Assembly: GCF_000426845.1 (NCBI RefSeq)
Contig: NZ_AUGD01000021.1
Location: 1-64,000 of the forward strand
DNA length: 64,000 bases
Direction of reading: 5' to 3'
From: Bradyrhizobium sp. in8p8
GTDB taxonomy: Bacteria > Pseudomonadota > Alphaproteobacteria > Rhizobiales > Xanthobacteraceae
Below the pieces are notes generated by a model. That model saw only the letters and a program-made list of their open reading frames with translations. It was not told where the DNA came from and made no database searches. Below, one piece after another: positions 17,669 through 26,065 of this stretch (the stretch's first letter is position 1; each line of letters opens with the position of its first letter). The position numbers and the translations under genes are program-made.

Positions 17669-17687
17669 TTTTAGAATGATTCTAAAA
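17669..17687. promoter_or_regulatory. Irr-type iron box 1 upstream of mbfA
   Basis: A perfect 19-bp palindrome, TTTTAGAATGATTCTAAAA, centred on 17678. It matches the TTAGAA-N3-TTCTAA pattern of Irr iron-control elements in Rhizobiales. It lies just upstream of a -35 candidate, TTGACA, at 17690-17695. Irr would repress mbfA when iron is scarce. Confidence 0.82.
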
Positions 17688-17721
17688 TATTGACAGACTC
17701 GATCGCCAACGGTTACCATGA

Positions 17722-17736
17722 TTAGAATCATTCTAA
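17722..17736. promoter_or_regulatory. Irr-type iron box 2 upstream of mbfA
   Basis: A perfect 15-bp palindrome, TTAGAATCATTCTAA, centred on 17729 and 12 bp before the mbfA ATG. The two box centres are 51 bp apart, and the likely promoter lies between them, so Irr bound at both would enclose it. Confidence 0.82.
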
Positions 17737-17748
17737 ATCTGGTGATCC

Positions 17749-18702
17749 ATGAAGCGTTTTGACGACCTCTCCGAATCCGAGGTGCTGGCCCTGGCCGTTG
17801 CAAATGAGGAGGAGGACGCACGAATCTATCTCAATTTCGCAGCGAAGCTGCGTGGCACCTATCCGGCCTCGGCGCGGGCGTTCGAGGAAATGGCTGCCGA
17901 GGAGCAGGGACACCGCCGCCGGCTGCTGAAGGTCTACACTGACAAGTTCGGGGACGAGTTACCCTATATCACCCGGCAGGACGTGAAGGGGTTCCTGAAG
18001 CGCAATCCAGTCTGGCTCCTCAAGGACCTGCGCCTCGATGCGATCCGCAAGCAGGCTCAACTCATGGAATATGAGGCCAGCCAGTTTTACGCGAAGGCGG
18101 CTGAACGCACGACGGATGTCGGCATGCGCACGTTGCTCACCGATCTGGCTGAAGAGGAGCATCAGCACGTCAACATTGCGGCTAATCTGGAGACGACCCG
18201 CACGGTCGATGCCAGCGAGGAGGAAGAGGCTACAGCCAAGCGCCTCTTCCTCTTGCAGGTGGTACAGCCCGGCCTCGCCGGCTTGATCGATGGCTCGGTC
18301 TCGACCCTGGCCCCGATCTTTGCGGCCGCCTTTGCCACGCACAATTCGTGGAACACGTTTGTCGTCGGCCTTGCCGCATCGATCGGCGCCGGCATCAGCA
18401 TGGGGCTGACCGAAGCGTTGTCCGACGACGGCGAGATCACGGATCGCGGCCATCCCTGGCTGCGCGGTGGCATCTGCGGCCTGATGACCGCAATCGGAGG
18501 CCTCGGGCACACGCTGCCTTATCTGATCCCCAATTTCTGGACCGCGACCATCGCGGCGATGATCGTGGTGGCGGTGGAGTTGTTCGCCATTGCCTGGATT
18601 CGCTGGAAGTACATGGAGACGCCCTTCACCTCGGCCATTATTCAGGTCGTCCTCGGCGGTCTTCTCGTGCTGGTCACGGGCATCTTCATCGGCAGCGCTT
18701 GA
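17749..18702 (+). CDS. mbfA: Membrane-bound ferritin MbfA (rubrerythrin-VIT fusion)
   Basis: A 317-residue iron exporter. The N-terminal ferritin-like domain (about 1-150) has diiron ligand motifs NEEEDARIYLNFA, EEMAAEEQGHRRRL, MEYEASQFYAKAA and LAEEEHQHVNIA. The C-terminal VIT domain (about 165-317) has membrane segments including VVQPGLAGLIDGSVSTLAP and IASIGAGISMGLTEA-like sequence. MbfA exports iron across the inner membrane and is repressed by Irr in related bacteria, matching the two Irr boxes. The start ATG is 12 bp after box 2. The protein is full length. Confidence 0.95.
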   Translation: MKRFDDLSESEVLALAVANEEEDARIYLNFAAKLRGTYPASARAFEEMAAEEQGHRRRLLKVYTDKFGDELPYITRQDVKGFLKRNPVWLLKDLRLDAIRKQAQLMEYEASQFYAKAAERTTDVGMRTLLTDLAEEEHQHVNIAANLETTRTVDASEEEEATAKRLFLLQVVQPGLAGLIDGSVSTLAPIFAAAFATHNSWNTFVVGLAASIGAGISMGLTEALSDDGEITDRGHPWLRGGICGLMTAIGGLGHTLPYLIPNFWTATIAAMIVVAVELFAIAWIRWKYMETPFTSAIIQVVLGGLLVLVTGIFIGSA

Positions 18703-18909
18703 TGTTCAAGCGAAGGAACAACGCCACCTCGTCGCCGGTAGCGATGGCTTCCATACTTTCCGGGGGTAATCGCTTGCCCGATTGCCTGACGCAGCTCCTG
18801 CTCACGGCTGGCCCAAGCCGATGCCAGGTCCGTTACGCATGCTCGCTGCCGATCGCGCGGGAAGACCTCCAGGCGCTGCGGCGCGACGCGGCAAGGCCGA
18901 GGAGGCGCG

Positions 18910-20214
18910 ATGACTGAAACGGCTGTTCGCGAGAGCCTGTCGGAGCGAACCGACGCGCAAATTCGCGAGGTGCTGGCAGGACGGCGGCGCGGTGCGCGAT
19001 CAGCCCTGCTCTTTGCCGGGCCGGCGGTGATCGCCTCGATCGCCTACATGGACCCCGGCAACTTCGCCACCAACATCCAGGCGGGCGCCCGCTTCGGTTA
19101 CTCACTGCTGTGGGTCGTACTGATGGCCAACCTAATTGCCATGCTCTTCCAGGCGCTTTCGGCCAAGCTTGGCATCGTCACCGGTCGGAACCTTGCCGAG
19201 ATATGCCGCGATCAGGTTTCAACGCCTGTGCGCTATGCCATGTGGGTCGTCAGCGAGATTGCCGCGATGGCGACGGACCTCGCCGAGTTTCTCGGTGGCG
19301 CCATTGGTCTGTCGCTGCTCTTCGGCATACCTCTGATCGCAGGAATGGCCGTTACCGCGATCGTGACCTATGGCGTCCTGCTGTTCGAGGGGCGTGGCTA
19401 TCGCCCGATGGAACTCATCATCGGCGCGCTGGTAGCAGCGATTGGCCTTTGCTACGTGATCGAACTGGTCATCGCGCCGATCGCCTGGGGCGAAGCGATG
19501 CTTGGTATCGTGATGCCGTCAATGCCTGACGGGGCTGCCCTGACCATCTCGGTCGGCATCATCGGCGCGACGGTCATGCCGCACGCGCTTTATCTGCACT
19601 CTGGTCTGACGCAGAACCGGGCGTCGGCCCGTGACAATGCAGAGCGCCGTGCCCTCGTGCGCTTCTCCAATCTGGAATGCTTCGTCGCGCTCGCGGTCGC
19701 CGGCGCGGTCAATATCGCCATGGTGATGATGGCGGCGGCCGCTTTCCATACCGGCCATCCCGATGTCGCGGAAATCAGCACGGCCTACCATACGCTGACG
19801 CCCTTGCTGGGGGCCGCCGCCGCTTCCGTGTTCCTGGTTTCGCTGATGGCGTCCGGCATTTCCTCATCAGCCGTCGGCACCATGGCGGGCCAACTGATCA
19901 TGCAGGGTTTCACCGGATTCCGCCTTCCGATCTGGCTGCGCCGGCTGGCAACGATGCTGCCGGCATTTATCGTCGTTCTGCTCGGGGCCAACGCAACGGA
20001 CGCGCTGATCTACAGCCAGGTCGTTCTCTCCTTCGCGCTGCCGCTTCCCATGATTGCGCTCGTCATTTTCACGCGCAGCCGCGCGATCATGGGCGAATTC
20101 GCCAATGGTCGTCTCACCCATCTCACCGCCGTTGCCGGAACGATCGCCGTCCTCGGTCTCAACGTCATTTTGCTTCTCCAGGTCTTCGGCGTCTCGATTC
20201 CGGGATTTGGATAA
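18910..20214 (+). CDS. mntH: Nramp-family Mn2+/Fe2+ transporter
   Basis: A 434-residue proton-coupled divalent metal importer. The metal-site motif DPGN is at residues 48-51 (IASIAYMDPGNFATNIQAG) and MPH at 223-225 (ATVMPHALYLHS). About 11 membrane segments are visible. GAGGAGGCG precedes the ATG. It lies about 200 bp after mbfA, pairing an importer with an exporter; no separate Irr or MntR site was recognised. A 72-codon frame at 18702-18917 between the genes overlaps its start but looks fortuitous. Confidence 0.95.
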   Translation: MTETAVRESLSERTDAQIREVLAGRRRGARSALLFAGPAVIASIAYMDPGNFATNIQAGARFGYSLLWVVLMANLIAMLFQALSAKLGIVTGRNLAEICRDQVSTPVRYAMWVVSEIAAMATDLAEFLGGAIGLSLLFGIPLIAGMAVTAIVTYGVLLFEGRGYRPMELIIGALVAAIGLCYVIELVIAPIAWGEAMLGIVMPSMPDGAALTISVGIIGATVMPHALYLHSGLTQNRASARDNAERRALVRFSNLECFVALAVAGAVNIAMVMMAAAAFHTGHPDVAEISTAYHTLTPLLGAAAASVFLVSLMASGISSSAVGTMAGQLIMQGFTGFRLPIWLRRLATMLPAFIVVLLGANATDALIYSQVVLSFALPLPMIALVIFTRSRAIMGEFANGRLTHLTAVAGTIAVLGLNVILLLQVFGVSIPGFG

Positions 20215-20223
20215 GGGGGAAAC

Positions 20224-20402
20224 ATGCGCACAATTCACAAGGAAGCTCATCTCATCGAGCGTATCGGCTGGCTTCGAGCCGCAGTGCTCGGAGCCAATGA
20301 CGGGCTGATATGGACGTCGAGCCTGATCGTGGGCGTCGCCGCCGCTACAACAGCCCAGCACGAAATCCTCGTTGCCGGCATCGCCGGGCTCGTTGCCGGG
20401 CC
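20224..20402 (+). pseudogene. Truncated second VIT-family transporter
   Basis: It begins ATG 9 bases after mntH and encodes about 59 residues (MRTIHKEAHLIERIGWLRAAV, then LGANDGLIWTSSLIVGVAAA) nearly matching the start of the VIT protein at 8058-8753. Identity stops after LVAG at about 20400, where the sequence changes to an unrelated stretch beginning with gtgggggattcgaac. DNA divergence from the intact copy shows an old paralogue rather than a recent duplicate. The membrane core is gone, so it cannot work as a transporter. Confidence 0.85.
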
Positions 20403-20485
20403 GTGGGGGATTCGAACTTCCTCATTGTGGTACGCTATCGTCGGAAACACAGCGCCGGCAGGTAGCTATGCCGCCGCTCGAAAAA

Positions 20486-20529
20486 GCAATTTGAGATGGT
20501 TGCGTGCCCCCGCAACCATCTCAAATTGC
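20486..20529. repeat. Perfect 19-bp inverted repeat
   Basis: gcaatttgagatggttgcg (20486-20504) and its exact complement (20511-20529) are separated by tgcccc. It would form a very stable hairpin or be a dimer-protein site. Related weaker palindromes follow at 20583-20624. Confidence 0.9.
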
Positions 20530-20550
20530 GATGCCAAATCGCGTAGATCA

Positions 20551-20575
20551 GCCGCCCCAACCGGGCGGCTTTTTT
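20551..20575 (+). terminator. Rho-independent terminator
   Basis: Stem GCCGCCC (20551-20557) with GGGCGGC (20563-20569), loop caacc, then TTTTTT. It would stop transcripts coming from mntH. Confidence 0.8.
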
Positions 20576-20582
20576 GCGTCCG

Positions 20583-20667
20583 CAAGTTCTGATGGTTGCG
20601 CCCTCCCGCAACCACCTCAACTTGGGGATCGCGCAAGTTCTGGCCAATGCCAGTCCCCGCAACCAGC
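20583..20667. repeat. Degenerate GGTTGCG modules
   Basis: An imperfect inverted repeat (20583-20600 with 20607-20624, 15 of 18 positions matching) is followed by a further copy of cgcaagttctg at 20633-20643 and a ccccgcaaccag end. With the perfect palindrome before it, this makes three related modules directly behind a serine recombinase remnant. Confidence 0.65.
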
Positions 20668-20673
20668 GCTTCC

Positions 20674-20928
20674 CTAGAACTCTGGGGGTTCAGCCGCTCG
20701 CTCGGAAATCCTGAGCAGGGCGGCAAGTTGGCCGTAAATGTCGATCTGCACGGGTTTGTACCGGCCCCGTGGATGAATGACGACTTTCTCGACAATCTCC
20801 CGAATGGCCTCATGGGCGGCCACACGGCTGTCCTCATCTGACTCTGCCAGCGCCTGCTTCAGGTTCCGTATCTTGTTGCGGTAGGCGTTCGCAGCGTTGG
20901 GGGTGAAATTCCACCCGGCCGCCATCAA
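20674..20928 (-). pseudogene. C-terminal remnant of a large serine recombinase
   Basis: About 84 codons: NAYRNKIRNLKQALAESDED, then EAIREIVEKVVIHPRGRYKP and VQIDIYGQLAALLRIS. This pattern (coiled YRxK segment, then LIExIVLxP and IDLYGDLAAIL) is the C-terminal end of site-specific recombinases with recombinase and zinc-ribbon domains. The catalytic and DNA-binding parts are absent; only the tail remains. It points to a past integration or excision event at this spot. Confidence 0.7.
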
Positions 20929-20948
20929 GGAGGCCCAAAGGCAGTCCA

Positions 20949-21029
20949 GTGGACTTAATTGATGCCGAGACTCACTTGTGGCATCAAGAGCGCCGGAAAG
21001 CGATCATCAAGGCCTACCGGAAGGCATAA
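20949..21029 (+). other. Short frame ahead of fic, possible antitoxin remnant
   Basis: A 26-codon frame from GTG 20949, with AAGGAGG upstream, ends 6 bases before the fic ATG and is in the same frame as fic. It reads VDLIDAETHLWHQERRKAII and then KAYRKA. Fic toxins often have a tiny inhibitor gene directly upstream, and the LWxQxR pattern is loosely reminiscent of YhfG-type antitoxins. This is a weak suggestion; a fortuitous frame is equally possible. Confidence 0.3.
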
Positions 21030-21035
21030 CCCGGG

Positions 21036-21620
21036 ATGTACGATGCAGTCGCCGATGACTACTGCTATCCCGGCACCACCGTCCTGAAAAACAAGCTCGA
21101 TCTTACCGACGCCGATGAGCTCGACGCATTCGAAGCGGAAGTAAGCGACGCCAGGGCCGATGAAGAACTCCCGGCCGGTGATCTGGATTTCGCGCATTTC
21201 AAGGCGGTTCACGGGCACCTGTTTCAGGACGTCTACGACTGGGCCGGGAAGATCCGAACCGTTCGCATGTCCAAGGGCGGGAACCCGTTCTGATTTCCGG
21301 AAAGCATCGAAAATCAGGCGAACCTGCTGTTCGGGCAGCTGAAGAAAGACAAATTTCTGGCCGGGCTGGAGGTGGAGGAGTTCGCTGAGAAGGCGGCCCA
21401 CTTCCTCTCCGAACTCAACGTCATTCATGCGTTCCGCGAGGGCAATGGCCGTACCCAGCTGTCGTTCTTCCTCCTGCTGGCGGATCAGGCTGGACACCCG
21501 ATCGATCTTGAGGACCTCGACCCCGAGGCCTTCCTTAACGCGATGATCGCCAGCTTTCACGGCGACGAAGCGCCTCTTGCCGCGTTGATCCAGGGGCTTA
21601 TCGAGGACGAGCCGGACTGA
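21036..21620 (+). pseudogene. Fic-family AMP-transferase with in-frame stop
   Basis: The frame from 21036 to 21620 reads as one Fic protein of about 194 residues, interrupted only by TGA at 21291-21293 after KGGNPF. The first part has DFAHFKAVHGHLFQDVYDWAGKIRTV; the second has the active site HAFREGNGRTQLSFF (family HPFx(D/E)GNGR) and a C-terminal helix. Both halves keep the same frame, so a single substitution explains the break. Fic domains transfer AMP to target proteins. Unless the stop is read through, the gene makes only an inactive N-terminal piece. Confidence 0.85.
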
Positions 21621-21790
21621 ACGGCCTATCCAATAATCCGGCTTGCTGACGTTAGGCAACGGAATTCTGCCGAATGCCGCGCCGGCATGGGCATAGCCTG
21701 ACGGAAATGCAGAAGAGCGCGCTGACCTTCTTTCCTGATTGGCAGAGGTAGATTTGCGGCCAAGGCCGCGCTCGCCTGACCGGAGACGCG

Positions 21791-24700
21791 TTACGGCGAA
21801 ACGATGACGCGCAAGCCGGCAGCTGCCGTTTTCTTCAAGTATAACTCCGTTGTTCCGAGGAGCAGCAGCGCATCGTCGTTGAGAGCAGCTGCAGATGCAC
21901 CAGGCTGCGCGATGATGACTTCAAACTCGACCGTTGCGCGACGGGATTTGTCCCTGAAATAGGCCAACTGCTTGATGTCGCCTTTGAGGAAGCGAGTGTG
22001 GCCATCCTTCATCCAAAGTTCGTGGCGGCGCTTGAGATCATTGTAGAGCCGCAACATCCCATGGTGCTTGACCGTCACACTTTTCTGCGCCTGTCCGCAA
22101 AGCACATAAAAATTCTGTATGTCCTGCGAAATCGCGCCCTTGTAAGCGTTTTTGCAGTGAATGAGGCAGAGGCGGATGGTCTTCTCGTCAACCTCTTTCA
22201 GGCCGACGAGGTCGGCCGCTTCACCCGAACCGTCGTCGTTGAAGACGAGATCAAAATCGGCCTTGAGGCGTTGGAAGGCGTAATGCTGGATGGTATTCGC
22301 GGCGCGGGACTTGCCCATGGATTCTCGGTTCAGCGGAATATTCTTCCAGGGCCAGGATTCGAGCCGCGCTGCCGGGAAACGGCCTGCGTTCAGGCTGGTC
22401 GGGATGTGATAGCAATTGTAGGAGTAGGTCCCATCAGCGTACCTCACGACAAATGGATCGACCGCGAGATGCTCGTCGAGCGGCACGACTTCCTTGTTTT
22501 TCTTTTTGAAGCCGACATCTGACCCCGAGACCTTCGTATGTAGGTAGCCAGCCGGAAAGCCGTTCGAAATGCTCAACCGGTAGGTCGCGCTCAACTTCTC
22601 TGACGAGAGCTGGATATCGATCGACCCATCCTGCTGGACCGCGGCGACCTCCAGATCGACCAGGTACAACGGAACGCTCGTCGTGCCGAATAACACAAAC
22701 TGATCCGAAAAGGCATTCTGCGCGTGCTCTCCCCACTCGATTGCGATCGGATAGGAGTTGTGCGGTGATGTCAGCCGCAAAGGCCTCAGAAAGTCTTCGG
22801 TGATGTTGGGCGCGGATGCTTTCTCTGCTGAAACCTTCAGCCATGTCTTGCCGCACCATTCAACCCACTCAGCGAGAGTGCCGGCCCTCTGCTGCCAGAC
22901 CTTGCCTTTGCGTTTGGCACCGCCCCACAGCACGCGATCTCCGTTCTCATACCCAATACAGGCGATGTTGTTCAGCTCGGACTCCGCCTTCTCGATGCTG
23001 GCCAGGCCCTCCGTGACGTTTGGTCCGAAGTAGGATGTGAAACTGATCGCGCCGACGCGCGACGACCCCAGGCTCTTGGCGAGTGGTAGCTCCACGTTGT
23101 TGAGAATCTGGAATATCGGCGTGCCGGAGAGCAGGCGGGCGTTGTCGCCCGTCACGATGGAAGCTAGTTGCTCGGTGCGCAAGGCTTCGTAGTCACTCGC
23201 GTAGATGAACAGGGCCTGATTTGCCTGGTCCCACCACATCACCAGGAGGTGGTAGTTGGTCTCCTCGAGGGTCTGATAATTACCCCAGTCCACCGGCTCT
23301 TCACGGTGGACGACCGCCACCATCAGGTTTTGGGCTTCGTCCAGTGCGTACCAGCTCTCGTCCCTTGATTTCAGCACTTGCGTGTAAAGGGTCGGCGACC
23401 AGGCCAGGCAGCGAGTGCGGTAAATCTGAGTAGAGAAGCGGGGCCGCAGGTTCCAGAGCGACAGCTGATTGTGGAGGGTGCCTTTGCTTTTGAGCCCAGC
23501 CACGACATCCTGGAGCCGAAGTTCCTGCTCGATCCGCTCTTCGCTGAGCCGCTTGATGATCTTGTCCCAGTCGGCTCCTTCCGCATAAAGATCGCCCAGC
23601 TTTCTTTCGGCCTCGGGGTCGGCGATGTTGGTGACAACGGTGGCCTCACCGATCGTCTTGTCGTCGCCTTTGCGGGTGATGCGGCCAATGAACTGCAGCG
23701 TGACGGCCAAGGACTTGTGCGTATCGTGCAAGGCCGCAATCTTCAGGTTCGGAAGGTCAACGCCTTCGCCCAGCATGTCGACGCAGACGACGATCCTGGA
23801 TCCATTGACGCCCCGGTCGTAGAGCTGCGCCATCGATTTTGCGTTCCCCGTCTTGCGGCCAGGGCCCGAATAGACCAGGACGGGCTTCATTTCCGGTGCG
23901 AGCTTGCGGTAATGCTTCCACACCTCCTCAGCGCGTTCCTTGGTCCGGGTCCGCGCCATCAGCAGGTGGTCCAGGCCCAGCTCGTTCCGGTCGCGTCTCA
24001 GAACGGCGACGGCTTCAGCGACGATCTTCTGATCGCGAGTCGACTGGTCGCCATACTCTTCGACGCTCCTGAGATTGATTGGCCGGTAGTAGCCCGCCTC
24101 CTGCGCATCGCCGAGCTTGAAATTGAAAATGATCTTGCCGTCGACCTTCCTTTCATCGCGACGGAATGGTGTCGCGGTGAACTGGATGATCTTTTTCGCT
24201 GTGAAGCGGTCCCGCACCTCGCTCCAGGTCGCCGCGGTGATGTGATGGGCTTCATCGACGACCAGGATCGAACAGCCTTCCAGCAGCCGGCGCAGCGCGT
24301 CGGGGGCCGATGCCTTCAGGATGTCGGGAGTGGCGATGATGACGTTTGATGCATTCACGATGGCCTCGGCGTGGCCCACCGTGCTGATGCCCTTCGTAAT
24401 CTTGGCCACGAACGGCCGAGCGAGTTCAACCGGTATGGCGCCAGCGGCAGGTAACACGCCCAGGGTCGAGAACTTGGCGCCGATCTGGTTTCGCAGGATC
24501 GAACTTGGCACCAGGACGAGCATTTTGCGCTCGCGTCGATACACGAGGTCGGCAAGCATGGTCTCGGTTTTCCCCGTACCGGTGGGGAGAACAATGGTCG
24601 CAGGCTCGAACTCACTGCCCACTGAGAAGTGCGCCGCGATAGCGTGCAGGGCGCCGATCTGCGGCAGACGCAAACCGGGATGGCCGTGGTCGAGATCCTC

Positions 24701-25084
24701 GACGGCGAAAATGAAGCGGTTTCGCCAGGACTCCAGTACCTTTTCGGGGCTATCGGCCCAGGTCTCCAGGGCGGCAAGCCGGTCCCAAGCCAGTTCAAGG
24801 GGTGACGTCGATTCCTTGTAATCGTTGGGATTGACGCAGGTCAGGACGGGCAAGGGGCTCTCGACGCGGTGGACCTTCGGAAAGCGGATCAGAAATGCGT
24901 CGAGCGGAGGCGCCAGGCGGGTCGTGATTTGGTCGTGTCCGGGATGCTGGGATGGGAAAAACTGGGCCTGCACCACCTCGCCAGGGAAGGCCTTCTGGCT
25001 GACCGTATTCTTTCCGAACACGAGCCGGCGCTCAGGGAGCGCCGGCAGCCGGACCGGTCGCGTCCACTTGCTAAACAAGCTCAC
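21791..25084 (-). CDS. Superfamily 2 helicase with possible C-terminal nuclease domain
   Basis: A 1097-residue protein. The helicase core has Walker A LPTGTGKTE (about 166-174), DEAH box VVDEAHH (about 275-281), motif III FTATPFRRD (about 302-310) and the motif VI region LQFIGRITRKGD. The middle part is unlike known domains I can name. Near the C-terminus, GEAADLVGL (D958) followed by IRLCLIHCK (K978) has the spacing of a PD-(D/E)xK core, but the expected Glu is His. Phage-defence helicase-nucleases have this architecture; it stands alone on its strand inside an island of similar genes. Substrate unknown. Confidence 0.85.
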   Translation of the reverse strand: MSLFSKWTRPVRLPALPERRLVFGKNTVSQKAFPGEVVQAQFFPSQHPGHDQITTRLAPPLDAFLIRFPKVHRVESPLPVLTCVNPNDYKESTSPLELAWDRLAALETWADSPEKVLESWRNRFIFAVEDLDHGHPGLRLPQIGALHAIAAHFSVGSEFEPATIVLPTGTGKTETMLADLVYRRERKMLVLVPSSILRNQIGAKFSTLGVLPAAGAIPVELARPFVAKITKGISTVGHAEAIVNASNVIIATPDILKASAPDALRRLLEGCSILVVDEAHHITAATWSEVRDRFTAKKIIQFTATPFRRDERKVDGKIIFNFKLGDAQEAGYYRPINLRSVEEYGDQSTRDQKIVAEAVAVLRRDRNELGLDHLLMARTRTKERAEEVWKHYRKLAPEMKPVLVYSGPGRKTGNAKSMAQLYDRGVNGSRIVVCVDMLGEGVDLPNLKIAALHDTHKSLAVTLQFIGRITRKGDDKTIGEATVVTNIADPEAERKLGDLYAEGADWDKIIKRLSEERIEQELRLQDVVAGLKSKGTLHNQLSLWNLRPRFSTQIYRTRCLAWSPTLYTQVLKSRDESWYALDEAQNLMVAVVHREEPVDWGNYQTLEETNYHLLVMWWDQANQALFIYASDYEALRTEQLASIVTGDNARLLSGTPIFQILNNVELPLAKSLGSSRVGAISFTSYFGPNVTEGLASIEKAESELNNIACIGYENGDRVLWGGAKRKGKVWQQRAGTLAEWVEWCGKTWLKVSAEKASAPNITEDFLRPLRLTSPHNSYPIAIEWGEHAQNAFSDQFVLFGTTSVPLYLVDLEVAAVQQDGSIDIQLSSEKLSATYRLSISNGFPAGYLHTKVSGSDVGFKKKNKEVVPLDEHLAVDPFVVRYADGTYSYNCYHIPTSLNAGRFPAARLESWPWKNIPLNRESMGKSRAANTIQHYAFQRLKADFDLVFNDDGSGEAADLVGLKEVDEKTIRLCLIHCKNAYKGAISQDIQNFYVLCGQAQKSVTVKHHGMLRLYNDLKRRHELWMKDGHTRFLKGDIKQLAYFRDKSRRATVEFEVIIAQPGASAAALNDDALLLLGTTELYLKKTAAAGLRVIVSP

Positions 25085-25458
25085 GATTAGTGATGCCAGT
25101 CAGACGACTGCCCCTCAGCTGGTTCCCGATTCCCCGGGGGAAGCCTACACCAAGAACGCGAAGTTTGGGAACTTGCGCCGCCTAGCTGTGGACATGTAAT
25201 CCCTTGAGGTCGCCGGAGGCTTCACGGAAGATCAAGGGGTTAGAATGAAAAGAGGCCCGGGAGCTGTGCTCGACCAGGCCTCTCGAAAAGCTTGCCCCGA
25301 AGGTATGCAAGTGTAGGGACCAAGCGAGGCGTACCGATCCTGGTGACCGACGTCCACGGACAAACCAGAGTGTCGCCTGGGGTCATTCAGTTTCTGCCCC
25401 CCGCCTAATCGAATCAGCGGGACTTCTGTACCTTCCACGCCGGTGGAGGATACTAACC
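25085..25458. other. Divergent intergenic region, no gene seen
   Basis: About 370 bp between the leftward helicase and the rightward HNH gene; both promoters should lie here. An inverted repeat GAGGCC...GGCCTC spans roughly 25253-25284. No gene or other element was recognised. Confidence 0.5.
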
Positions 25459-26064
25459 ATGCAGCGGGTTACCCGGGCTGCCTTCGTTGTGGCGCTCAAG
25501 AAGGAGGTCTCCGGCAGCTTCCCGTTCCAAGCCGATGAGACGTTCGAGGACTGGGTCGCGCGAGCCCGGGAGATTCCGAATCCATCTCGGCGCGCCATGC
25601 TGGCGGCAAGGATGGGTGTCGTGAAGCAGAGGTTGGTTGCACAATACTCCGCACGGAAGAGCGCCTGGATCGCTTCCGCGCGATTGACGTTTCAGCCAGG
25701 ACCTCGCAAGGCCTGCTATGTCTGTGGTGGTTTTGGACCGATCACGCAGGCACACCACGTCATACCTCTGAACGAGCAATTTGACCTTGGTTTCGTTGCG
25801 CCCGATCATGAGCACGAATGGCTCTGCCCGAACCACCACGTCATCCTGCACCTCTCGATCGATCGCAGCAGCTCGCATCAGAAATTGGGGCGCCGAGCAG
25901 CCCCGAGCCTAGCCCACACGCCTTTGGAGCACTTCGACAGACTGATGGAGCTGGTTGGTCGCGCGGGACGAACCACGCAGTGGCCTGACAGTCGCAGCAG
26001 CTCGCCGCTAGCTGGTCGGGGACTCTTCCGAGATCCCGGCGCGAGTGTGACTTTGCAGGGGTGA
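25459..26064 (+). CDS. HNH nuclease-like protein
   Basis: A 201-residue protein with an HNH-type core: zinc pair CYVCGG (about 90-95), catalytic-type AHHVIPLNEQFDLGF and EHEWLCPNHHVILH, giving the C-x2-C ... HH ... C-x2-H pattern. The N-terminal part is helical without a recognisable domain. The next gene starts one base after its stop (26064 and 26066), so the two are co-transcribed and probably co-functional. HNH nucleases cut DNA; here the island suggests defence, with the partner as possible control or effector. Confidence 0.8.
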   Translation: MQRVTRAAFVVALKKEVSGSFPFQADETFEDWVARAREIPNPSRRAMLAARMGVVKQRLVAQYSARKSAWIASARLTFQPGPRKACYVCGGFGPITQAHHVIPLNEQFDLGFVAPDHEHEWLCPNHHVILHLSIDRSSSHQKLGRRAAPSLAHTPLEHFDRLMELVGRAGRTTQWPDSRSSSPLAGRGLFRDPGASVTLQG

Positions 26065-26065
26065 T

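Noticed and set aside
18702..18917. 72-codon frame overlapping the mbfA stop and mntH start
   Set aside because: The overlap TGATG is tempting, but composition is not protein-like and no family is recognisable.
20400..20440. Possible tRNA gene at the ggggattcgaac block
   Set aside because: Only a T-arm-like stretch is present; no acceptor pairing or anticodon arm can be built around it.
20401..20700. CRISPR array
   Set aside because: The repeats are palindromic modules of unequal spacing without regular spacers; no cas genes are present.
20466..20837. Frame reading VVAGGRNHQNL and MVAGARNHLKLL
   Set aside because: Such VAG-x-RNH tails come from translating repeat modules behind recombinase genes, not from a real protein.
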